This document shows positions 51,401-61,474 of a DNA stretch of 64,000 nt, piece by piece. A program made the translations under genes and the position numbers. Under the pieces are notes generated by a model. The model saw only the letters and a program-made list of their open reading frames with translations, was not told where the DNA came from and searched no databases. The DNA comes from Pseudoscleropodium purum (taxonomy: Eukaryota > Streptophyta > Bryopsida > Hypnales > Brachytheciaceae). How positions within the stretch are numbered: the stretch's first letter is position 1; every line of letters begins with the position of its first letter. The stretch covers positions 14,810,173 through 14,874,172 of the forward strand of contig OZ017798.1 of NCBI GenBank assembly GCA_963969395.1, in the 5' to 3' direction.

Positions 51401-52800
51401 ACAAGGTCACAATTGTTGACCTTGTCTTTCAACCAAAAAAGAATGTGAGCATGAAGAAGACCGCATTTTTGAAACTCATTAGTATAACAAAAAATAATTG
51501 TCTCCCCCAATACATTTCTTTTTGTGATTTTGTCCATCATGGCTTTTAATTTGAGCTCAAAGACACGTAGTACAACATTTGGACAATTAGGAGGACTTTG
51601 ACCTGGTTCAAGTTCATCAATGATCTCAAACCAATTCGGATTACATGTCATTGTGACAAATAAATCTGGCTTGTCTAAAATTCTAACTAAGACCATACTA
51701 TCATAATAGAGTTTTTTCATATATCAAGGAGGTCCAATGAATGTTGTAGGTAAAACAATGTGGTGCCTAATGCGTACTCCATTGTCATTGTGCATAGCAT
51801 CTACAATGCTCTGATAACATTCTACTCAAAGTTCTGCTTGATGTTGTCTAATGAAAAGCAAGTTTTCGTATTCTACACATAAATATTGATCTACTATGCA
51901 TTATTGGAATAATCTACCAGCCTTTTAGATTCAAGTCACTTATGAAACATATATTGGACAAATGACTTTAAAGTCACCCCAGCATTTGCTTTGAAAGTAG
52001 GTGACCACCTGTATCGACCATCTGGAAACAACAAAGGATAGGATAAAGCATCATAAGTTGGATGAATTTTTTTTATCTATTATAAATCTTCACCATGTTG
52101 GTGAAGAATAATATCTCGACCGAATTCTAAATATTATTCATCAAGAATAACAACAGCAATCTCTAGAATCACAAATTGATTGTATCGACGACCATGTTCA
52201 CTAGTAGGAATCTCACCAGAGATACAAAATCCCATATTATATCCTCCCAAAAGAACATGACGTGAAGACTTAAAACCACGAACCAATGCATTAATTGATT
52301 CTAAAACCTCTTAGATGTTATTAACGGTCTCATAATTAAGATCATCAAAAATCTCTATGTAGCGATTGGTTTGCAAATCATCATTTAAAAAGTAAATTTG
52401 CACAAATCTTGCACTATGATCTATTTCGGGTTCTAAATCTCCAATGTGATGGTATAACTCTCCATTTACACGAAAAGTATATACCCCTCGACTTTTGGCT
52501 TGGCCAGACTAAAATTTACTATGCATACTTGTAAACACAAATGCTTGATTATATTTTTTTAATGAATTTTAGAAATCCTCGAGAATTGGATGTATTACCC
52601 ATAAAAAGCTCATTGAGCGTTGGATGAATGATAGGATGGTTAACGTGTTCACTGACAATTTTGCCATTGTAACAATAAATTGTTGCTTTTTCTTTCTTAA
52701 AATGAAATGCTAAACATTTTGGACATTGGATAGACATAGATCCAATACTATCAATATCAACATTTACATAGTCTTGAATTGTAAACAAAGCTCGAGTCAT
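48487..52800 (-). pseudogene. Helitron Rep/helicase (RepHel) pseudogene
   Basis: One decayed rolling-circle transposase reads across about 4.3 kb of the - strand with many stops and frameshifts. In protein order: a Helitron N-terminal region at 52800-52549 (CPKCLAFHF, cysteine-rich); at 52500-51720 RYNQFVILE, RDIILHQHGE and HPTYDALSYPLLFPDG; the HUH nuclease region at 51720-51358 (LFVTMTCNPNWFEI, GLLHAHILFWLKD with the His-Ala-His intact); HGPC and CSKH near 51300; YNPYLIGHFNCHINV at 50845; then a PIF1-like helicase at 50304-48487. The helicase Walker A region is degraded (LDCLECTSKTF, normally G-rich), Walker B keeps LDEA, and GGDFRQTL is intact. A TAG interrupts the SQGQ motif at about 48661, after which the frame stays readable to a TGA at 48487-48489. 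It is certainly non-functional. Confidence 0.9.
50910..51187. mobile_element. MITE family 1, copy D (278 bp), inserted inside the Helitron
   Basis: Left end CATTACAAAAAATTTCAGGC; right end GGCTCAGATATTTTCTAATG. Internal half-sites TGATGTGG (51023-51030) and CCACGTCA (51042-51049). Helitron protein homology continues on both sides (GHVLYHH to the right, LYNPYL to the left on the - strand), so this element landed in an existing Helitron. Confidence 0.7.
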
Positions 52801-53029
52801 AGTTTACAAAAGATGACAATCACAAATCCTAAAACTCGCACTTTAGAATGTAAAAACTTTTTGACTCACAAAAAAAATGGGTTTAAAATTGCACCTATAT
52901 AATTTGTGTTCCAAAAATATACACCCTTTGAATATGCTTCTCTTCACTCCAAATTTTTTATTTCCTAACATCTATAACACATCAACATATATTTAATAAC
53001 AAAATTTTGGATGTTTGCACCTATTTCAA

Positions 53030-53860
53030 AATTTAGGTTGAATTCGGACAAATTGACTCAAATTCATATTAATGTGCATCAAATTGCTCAAATTAAATCA
53101 AGCTATTGAAATTATATTCAATTGTTCATGTTTGCCTCAAAAATACTAAAGTTATTTAAAATAGGTTTTGAATAGGTCAAACTATTCACATTAATTTACA
53201 TTGTATTGATAGTATTTTACTCATATTGTTCAAATGAAACTCAAATGGTCCAAATTAGATCAAATGATGTTCAAATTGCTCAAATTAGGTCAAATTGTTC
53301 ATAGTAAATTCAAATTAGGTTAAATTGCTCCAATTTGGCTCTAATTTCATCAATTTCTTGGAATGAAGTTAAATTGAAGCTCAAATTATACTCAATTTGT
53401 TCAAATGAAGCTCAAATTGCTTTAAGGATGCTCTAATTGTTCCAATTTGACTCTAATTATGTCAATCTTTTGGAATGAAGTTAAATTGAAGCTCAAATTA
53501 CACTCAATTTTTTCAAATGAAGCTCAAATTGCTCACATTAGGTCAATGTATTGACATTAAACTCAAATTAGGTCAAATTGCTCTAAGAATGCTCTAATTG
53601 CTCTAATTTGATTTTAATTATGTCAATATCTTGAAATGAAGTTAAATTGAAGTTCAAATTACATTCAATTTGTTCAAATGAAACTTGAGTTATTCACATT
53701 AGGTCAAGTTGCTCCACTAATGCTCCAAGAATGTTCCAAGAATGCTCCAATTGCTCCAATTTGGCTCTAATTACATCAATCTCTTGTCTTAAATTAGATT
53801 GAAACTCAAGTGACATTCAAGTTATTCAAATGCAATTCAATGTTCAAACCACCATCCTAT
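53030..53860 (+). repeat. Degenerate tandem repeat rich in CTCAAATTG / GGTCAAATT words
   Basis: Four diverged long units are anchored on GCTCCAATTTGGCTCTAATT followed by a TCAATCTCTTGGAATGAAG-like block. Anchors fall near 53327, 53440, 53600 and 53755 (spacing 112-160 bp). Each unit continues with TTAAATTGAAGCTCAAATTA then CACTCAATTTGTTCAAATGA. Shorter CAAATT words repeat throughout. The array lies on the 5' side of the Helitron pseudogene. Confidence 0.6.
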
Positions 53861-54307
53861 ACATGAATTCAAATTTGCTCAAAATAAATGTAAAGAAGAT
53901 ACCTTGGAGGTATTGTTGAGCTCAAAAACACCACTATTTGATAAATTTTTTCTTTTACAATCAATGGTGACCAAAATTAAAGAAATGAAATGCAAATTTC
54001 TCAAATTGCAAAGATTTTGTAAACACTTTGTTGTGGAATCCCAAATTGCTTCAATCTAACAAAAGTTTCAAATCATTTGATAGTAAGAATAAAACATTAG
54101 AATTGAAAACACTTAGAAAATCATAAAATTGTAGAAGTGAAATGAAGTGTGAAGCCAAGAAAACCTTAACCTTCATAATATCTTTATACCTTTGTAATAT
54201 CACATTTTTACACTATGTGATATTATAAAGGACCTTGTGATTTTAGTAGTATGATGATGCTTGGATGAGTCTTTTAATTATTGGAATTCTTCACATTTTT
54301 GCTTAAT

Positions 54308-54580
54308 CATTAGAAGATTTTGGGGGGCTCTAGAAGCTTGTTTTGGGCTCATTCTCTTGTAGCTATTCCCCGCAACGGAGGGAACGGCCTATTGTCAGAA
54401 AAAAAAATTTAATTCTTCAAATGCCAAAAAAAGTTGAAAAACAAAACAAAACAAACTTTTTTGGGGGGCAATGACGTGGTAGGGTCTCAACCACGTCATT
54501 CTACTGCACCATACTTGTTCCTTACATTCACAAGCTTCAATAACTTGTAGGCTTCCAGAGGCTCCAAAAATCTTCTAATG
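54308..54580. mobile_element. MITE family 1, copy E (273 bp, best preserved)
   Basis: Left end CATTAGAAGATTTTGGGGGG then CTCTAGAAGC; right end GCTTCCAGAGGCTCC then AAAAATCTTCTAATG: an inverted repeat of about 29 bp. The internal palindrome is perfect at its arms: TGACGTGG (54472-54479) and CCACGTCA (54491-54498). No coding capacity. Confidence 0.75.
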
Positions 54581-54949
54581 ATAGTTTTTTACAAATGTAT
54601 TGCTTACTCTAATTTCATCAAATTGGTCATCAAAGAAAGATTTTTTTTGGAGATTCAAATATTACTTTCAATGAATGAAATGGTTTGTAGACAAAATATT
54701 TTTCTAAAACTTTTGTATTTATTATATATAATATAGACTCTTTGGAGTACTTAATGAATAAATAAGGCATTTAAAAGTTACAAGGGTTTGAAGCTTCATT
54801 TTAGTAATGACCTACAATATAGATCAATTGATTCATTTGATATTGCCTAGATTTTCAAAGTCAAATATTTAATAATTATTGAAGAGTGAAGATTGTTTGG
54901 GTGTTGATATAAGTTTACAAAGACCACTTATTTATATATTGTTCAAGAG

Positions 54950-55145
54950 ATGAAACAAATACATGTCAAACACCCCAAATCTTAGTTTTTTCATCCATCT
55001 AATGTTAATTCTTTTTGTTAGTTTTTTAACATTTGTCATATACAAATGTATAAAATAATTGAAATTATGATACAATTCAAAGGGCTCAAAAGTGATTTAC
55101 TTCAAAAAAAATCTTTTTCAAACGACTTGAATAAATAAGTTGAAT
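54950..55145 (+). repeat. Dispersed repeat shared with 20340-20590
   Basis: Same-strand diverged match described at 20340-20590; shared landmarks are TTTTTTCATCCATCTAATGT, CAATTCAAAG and CGACTTGAATAAAT-like sequence. Confidence 0.35.
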
Positions 55146-55579
55146 GATTACAATTCTACAAAAAAATATTGATTAATGTAGTAGTAAATCCAATAATTTG
55201 GATATATTCTATAGATCACATTTTACAACTCATATATCAATTGAAGTCATTATTAATAAAATTACTATTTTCGGTTGTATTTTATAATAAATCTTTATAC
55301 TTTTAAAAATTAAAACTTTGGTGGCTTGGTTGTTAAACTTGAAAGATTTTGAAGTTTGAAATTTTTGTAGTTATAAAATTCAAAATTCAAGAAATCATGT
55401 GTATTTGCTCATAGGCCAAATTGTCATCCAATTGAAAGTACCCAAAACATCTTCTCCAAGTTGTTTTTTATTACACTACTTATTCATTAGGCTACCCTGT
55501 GAATTAATTCCTAATTGAACTTGTGGATATATGACAAAATATTATCCATGGGCACTAAACACTAAATAGAAATTCAAAA

Positions 55580-55875
55580 CATGGTTGTCATAGTGGACAG
55601 ACGTCCGGTTTGCCCGTCCATTAGAGGTCCCACCCGTCCGATATAGTCAACACATAGTTGACATTCTAATAACGGAAAAATAGGCTAGGTAGATGCCATG
55701 TGGATTAAGGAACGGACAGACGGACGGACGAGATCGTTAGGGCGTAGATGAGATCATCTGCGCCTTGGATTTCACATTCTGAGGTAACGTGTCATTCCGC
55801 AAAATTGCACAAGTTACAAAATTAAAGCCGTCCGGATTGTCCGATGACCCTAACTCGCCCGTTATGACAACCATG
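55580..55875. mobile_element. hAT-like MITE (296 bp) with perfect 8-bp target-site duplication
   Basis: Perfect 12-bp terminal inverted repeat CATGGTTGTCAT / ATGACAACCATG. It is flanked on both sides by ATTCAAAA (55572-55579 and 55876-55883), an 8-bp duplication as made by hAT transposases. The CA...TG ends and the GGTTGTCA core also fit hAT. The interior is GC-rich with repeated GGACGG / CCGTCC words and has no coding frame. The intact duplication implies a fairly recent insertion compared with the other elements here. Confidence 0.8.
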
Positions 55876-55883
55876 ATTCAAAA

Positions 55884-57640
55884 TTCATAAAATTTCATTT
55901 TTTATTACATTAGTGAAGAAAATAGAATGGATTAATTTCAAGATTTGAAAGAATCTTTACAAATGAATTTTTTTTCTATTTTAACACAAACTATCCTATT
56001 GCGATGGGAGCTCAAGCCATCTCTATTAAATTTTTTTAGGATTTGGCTAACAATTATGTTAGGCAAAATATTGATGTGTCTAAAATGTAAACGTATCTCA
56101 TCAAAAATACTAAATTCTTGAAAAAGTCAATCCATTAAAAAATTTCAAAATTCCTTGAAACCTCAAACATGTCCAAAAAAATGAAATGTCATCAACAAAG
56201 TTGTGCATGCAATATAAAGAAATGAAAGATGGATATCATTGGACATGAGACCATCATGAATAATGAACTAAAAACCAGTTGAAGATAGAGTTGACTCATC
56301 TTAGAAGCATTACTTCAAGCTAAAATGCAAGTACAACAAACTTGCATTAAACCATCAATCCTATGAAACAAACTCTCCACTTTGCCACGATTCTAAAGTC
56401 AAACAAAGAAATGTAGGAAACAACGTTTGGAAAGTTTTTTGAGTTGCCCCAGTAATTTTCCTCCTCTTTACAAGGGAACCGGTTTTTTTTTTCTAGAGGC
56501 ACCAGTTGCATCCTCTCTTTATCAAAATCTTTTGGTTTATTTCCTCTAGTATCAAATTCTCACTGGCCAATTTCCTTCAACTTCAAATTTATAAAGGTTG
56601 CAATACATCTTCTATATAAGTTGGAAATATTCTATTTTTCATGGCAATTAGGTTCAAAACTATTTCAATTGTCATTTAAGTATGTATAATTCTTACATGT
56701 CTCAAATTTATCAACTCTTCATTGATCAAAGTATTTGCAACTTGATGTCAATGAGCAAGATTTCTTGGTTGATGCAATAATTTAATTCAATATAGCTTGA
56801 ATATTGATATGCAAGTTTTGCACGGATTACTTGTAAAACTTGCATACCATTGATGTTATTTTTCATAGTGCCAAAATCCAACTTTGATATCAACCTTCAA
56901 ACATCATCTCTAATTGTAGTGTGGTAAGCAAACAACTAGTAATGGTGCCAAACAACCTTAAATACAATTAGATAACTATGACAATTCTAAGTGATAGGCA
57001 CAAATAAATATCAATTTGTAATACCACAAAGTATCAATGAAAATCTTCATTTTCAAGAAATTTAATTCCTACAAAAAATTTGACAACTTCTTCATGATTA
57101 CTCCAAAAACTATATAATATTCTTACTCTACCACGAAGCCACTTCTACAATAAAAAAGATTTAAATATTAGACAAAGCCTCAATCTTTGTATACATCTTA
57201 AAAGTTAGTTTAAGAAGAACTAGTGTCCATCTTGTCCAAGAAGATACCCACCTCTAGTAACCCGGATATTAGCCTTGAATTCTAAATTGCAAGTGGCTAA
57301 GATCCAACAATTTTATGGAAATGGCAGCTAAATAGCCTCCATTTATTTTTGTACACCGCTAGGTTGACAGTCCTACCAATGTTTTGTATGATTTTCCATC
57401 TTCCATTTTCACACTCCAACCGGTTATTTTCCCAAAGGCACCGGCTAACAATGAACTAACTGCCGGTTCTTCCCGGACATTGGTAGGAAAGGAGTAAACT
57501 ATATGGAGAAGATACCTGAAACACAAGGCGGAGATACAGGGCCCAGTTCTAGAAGCCAAAACAAAGAAAAAAGGAAAATAAAAAAAAAGAAAGAAGAAGA
57601 AAGAAATATGCCCACATTTGCTCGCTAAACGTTTCCCCCC
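55884..57640. other. AT-rich intergenic DNA
   Basis: No supported gene. A - strand open frame at 57559-57359 has an ordinary-looking peptide (contains SFPTNVREEPAVSS) but no recognised family and no linked exons, so it is not called. A purine-rich stretch and a run of ten C lie at about 57560-57645. Confidence 0.4.
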
Positions 57641-57645
57641 CCCCC

Positions 57646-58979
57646 AAATGTATTGATTTTGCCGACGTTACATTTCCGAGTAAATAAGAATAGGTTTGTC
57701 AACGGAGAGCACGAGGAAGATGAAGGCCATGAACCTCGTCAAGTTTATCCCCAGCTTGTCGACATGGCATGAGTTTCACTGCAACCGTAGCCAAGCATTC
57801 ATTGACAATGCAATGCGGACGTACGAGCAGCGATCGATAAGACAGTACTGTCACTTGCATCACCTGTGCTAGCTGTGAAGTACGTCTAACTTTGTTCAGA
57901 CATGTACAAGGACGTACTAGGGTAATTATTGTAATGTACTCCCATGTTCGATCAACTTCAGTTGTTGTCATTACTGATTCAGAGCATTGAAGCTCACTAA
58001 GGACCGAGTGGGCTGCGGAAGATCGATCGAGAAATATATGGATCCAGAGCAGTGCTAGCTAGCTGCTCAGATGACACCTCCCTTGAGATGTACGCTCTCT
58101 AGCTCCATCGAATATAGAGCACTTCACCTGCTAGATCATCAGCTCCGGCTAGCTAGATCAATGAAGTGAAGAAATGCGCCTAACTAGATTGTGGTGCTGA
58201 AGCAGGTTCCAGAGAGTTGGATCAGATCGATCAATCTCTTCACAATATTCAAAGTCGGTGGTGCTGAATCGAACTGTCTATGTACGTGGTTGGACGTTGA
58301 GAGCGCAATTAGCGGACCTCGATCGGTAGCTGACACACAACTGAAGCCAGGCTTTGATGAATTTGATCGATGCTCAACGTTTCGTCGTGTTCGTAACGGT
58401 ACTACTCCATTTCGCTGCAATATCTTCGCTTTCTCATGATCATCAGGTAATTAAACTTTTCTGCTACTGATTCTGCTCAGAGGTCTGTCATTGTCAAGTG
58501 GCAGAAAACATGGATGACTCTACTCAAAATTAAGCTCTGTCGTTTACATCTTACGATCTTGAGATCATCCATGGTCTTACTGCAACCATATTACCATTAT
58601 ATCGTCATACGTGGATGCACCACTTGCAAACATTCATATATAGTTCGATAAGTTCGATTCGATCGAGGTAGAATGTACTAGTAAGACAGAGCAAGATGTA
58701 CGTTGCTTTCATTCTGAGTAATTTTTTGGATTTCAGTGTTCAAAATTGACGCAACATAAATTCACTGTTCAAAATTGATCGATCAATGGCCCGATTAGAA
58801 CCTCAGAAACAGCTCGTAACCTTAATTTTCAGTGCTCTTTTTCTCAGTTTTTGAAGGTGTAACGTTTCCAATCCAGCATTCAGTGAGCCTCAGCATCCGA
58901 ACCAAGCACCACACCGCAAAAGTTTGTGTATTAGTTCCACAGCGAGTGTGAATCTCAGGCCATGCTACACCGGAATCCA
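57646..58979 (+). other. GC-balanced region upstream of the GT23-like gene
   Basis: Composition changes abruptly from AT-rich to near-balanced, with many self-complementary words (GATCGATC, AGCTAGCT). Overlapping short open frames on both strands (58184-58439, 57699-57971) follow from that composition and are not supported as genes. This is probably the distal promoter of the gene starting at 59146. Confidence 0.35.
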
Positions 58980-58987
58980 TATAAATA
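58980..58987 (+). promoter_or_regulatory. Probable TATA box of the GT23-like gene
   Basis: TATAAATA lies 166 bp upstream of the ATG, which would give a 5' leader of about 130 bases. It is the best TATA match in the upstream region; no other promoter element was assigned. Confidence 0.45.
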
Positions 58988-59145
58988 GGGTACAAAATCA
59001 TTATTTCTAGCTGAACACCAGATTTAGACCTGAAGTTCACTGCCATGACAGTGGAAATGCGAACTAGCTTATAAGTAGATCGATATATACTGGTATATTT
59101 TAAAACTGCCTGGCAAGCACGCTTGCTTCAGCACGTACATTTGCA

Positions 59146-61474
59146 ATGCTCGACTCGAAAATGTCTCCCCAAGGCGCAATGTCGAGCAGCGGGAAGTTGA
59201 AGCTGTCCATCGCCTTGGCAGTACTATCCTTCCTAACGGCTGCATTGCTCATCCTCATGTTGCAATTCGATCACGTCCCCAAGGAAATACAATTGCAAAT
59301 ACCTGAAAGTTTCAACACCAGTACTGACGGATGCCACATCCCGGAACGCGAGGTTACGTGGTTCCCCCCTCGAACGTGGAACCAGCCATCAAAGTATTTC
59401 CCTGTCGCTTCGTCCCACCACGGCTTACAAATGTACGGAACGTTCGCTGCGCAACAAGCCATCTGGATGCATCAGCACCCCAGTACGTGCCACGACAAGA
59501 AGTTTTTAATTTACGAGGCTCAAAGTGGTGACCACGGCATTGGCTCCATGATCCACGTCGCAGGGGTCGCCTTGCTGGCAGCGTTAAACATGAACCGGAT
59601 CCTGGTCCTGGCTCCGCAGCCGAACGTCGCATGGGTCCAGGGGCAGTTCTGCGAGGGTATGGACACCCTGGACGAGTGCTACTTCGAGCCGTTTTCGTCG
59701 TGCACGATCTATGACGCCTTTGGAAGCGATTTGGAAGTGACGAATGAGAATTTTCTGAGATTTGCGGAGCTGACTAAGGTGGGGTCTGTTATCAGCAGCA
59801 GCGAGAGAGTGTTGAGAACCACTTTGGGGGACATGGCAGGTAGCGATTTGAGGACCGCCACGCCTGCCATGTTCCACAGCATGCTGGAACGCGGGAATGT
59901 TTCAGTTGGATTCTATTACTGGTGGAGGGCGCAAAGCGCTGCGTATATTGTGCGCCCGACGCTGCGGACGCTGAGAGAACTCGACCGGCGCAGGGAGTCG
60001 GAGGTCTTCCAAGGCCAGCCTATCGAACCAGGTCAGATTTGTATGTACATGGATACCCGTCTTGTGCCGCCACACATACTAGTACTTCATTTTTGGAAAA
60101 TCAGCCATTAATTCGTATTGAATGTTTCATTTTATCTACTTCCAGAGTAATTAAGGTAACCTCATCTACAGACGACCCTGCTGCAAAACTGACACTAGAG
60201 ATTTTTGCGTCCGATGTATACACTCTGAGCATGAAAGTCTAAGGTCGATTTCAAATAAACAATACTTTGAAATTCAGAGGTTATTCTTGTGGTGTTCAAC
60301 TCACTTGTGCTGAGAGAATCCGGAATCCTCCTTCGTTTGGCAACAAGACCCAGTGAGACAGCTAAAGAATATTAAGAAACATACATGTTTAGATTCTCTG
60401 ATTCTCATTATCATTCAAATGCTTTAATTTCAGTATGGTTAAGTACACGGTTACCTTCTCAATGTTGAACTCCCTCTCCTAAGCAACATATATAACTACA
60501 TAAGCCTTCAACTAATAATACTAATAACAATTCAAAAGTTGTTACAACTTCTGTCAGTTTTCTTGTATTGGAGGATATTCACGACCGGCATTGGCACCTT
60601 GAAACCTAATAAATTCTCTCCCCATACGTACATCCTACCTTAATTATACTGTAAGCGCTTCGGGCATTAGAGGGTTCCCATATGGTTGAATGGTCCTGTA
60701 CATTGTTACTTTACGTGCCTCAAATTTTGTCTCAAATGTTTAACTCCTCTCATTAGCAACGTTGCAAGACTTCAACAATTAATAACTTCTAACAATTCAT
60801 AACTTTTAACAATTCTGAAGTCGGCAAGTCGATACAATATTTACAACAACTATCGATTTTGTTCAATTGGCGGATATTCACGACATTGGCACATTTGAAC
60901 CTAAACCATTTCCCATACGTCCTCGTTTTACTATTAGAGCTTCGAGCAGTTAAGTTTTACAATTCTCGACACTCTGAATCAAGCCCAAAGAAAAGAAACT
61001 GACGTTCTAGCTACGTACCCTTCAGGCACCATCTCTGTGCATGTCCGTCACGGGGACAAATGGAAGGAGGCAAAGCTGCAACCCGACTCAGAGTTCGTGC
61101 GCACCGCAGAGGCCTTGATAGCCCACCAGCCGGACGTCCTGCAGCGCCGCATCTTCCTGAGCACGGAGGATCCCAACACGGTTTCCTTCTTCGCCCAATT
61201 GAGCAACTGGACGGTGCAGTACACGAACGTCTCCCGCATTGATGATCCCAGCGTGGGTCCGGCGGATTTCGCAAGAAAGATCGGGTGGGACGAGGAGTTT
61301 CTCAACAGCTTCCTCAGTCTGCAGTTGGCGTTGGAGTGCGATGGCTTCGTGGGCACCATCGAATCCAACTGGAATCGACTCATCGATCAGCTTCGGTCCA
61401 CTGCGGGATCCAAGTTCCACAGAGTCTACGTCGATGTCGTGCAAGGCTTTCATGTCCGTGATTACAACTGGTGA
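59146..61474 (+). CDS. GT23-like (alpha-1,6-fucosyltransferase/NodZ-type) type II membrane glycosyltransferase, 2 exons, 444 aa
   Basis: Exons 59146-60031 and 61026-61474 (TGA), 1335 nt, joined by a 994-bp intron. A short basic-flanked N-terminus leads into one membrane segment at about residues 19-39, the type II topology of Golgi glycosyltransferases. Three regions resemble the conserved GT23 motifs of FUT8 and NodZ: HVRHGDKW (301-308, compare HVRRTDK), FLSTEDP (339-345, compare YLATDDP) and FVGTIESNWNRLIDQLR (from about 403, compare the F-x-CTFSSQV-x-R region). Upstream, GDHGIGSMIH and MNRILVLAP fit the N-terminal half of that fold. By analogy it would transfer fucose from GDP-fucose, but this is inferred. 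An in-frame TAA lies upstream; Met6 and Met12 are alternative starts. The coding DNA is much more GC-rich than its surroundings. Confidence 0.75.

Noticed and set aside
56000..56350. Possible remnant of a copia-like reverse transcriptase on the - strand
   Set aside because: Only a short FVDDI-like string was seen and no flanking retrotransposon motifs aligned.
57359..57559. A 66-codon - strand open frame with an ordinary-looking composition
   Set aside because: No known family, no splice partners and no conserved motif; it may be a relic but cannot be supported as a gene.
58184..58439. Overlapping open frames on both strands upstream of the GT23-like gene
   Set aside because: They are near mirror images in a palindrome-rich, GC-balanced promoter region and have no recognised similarity.
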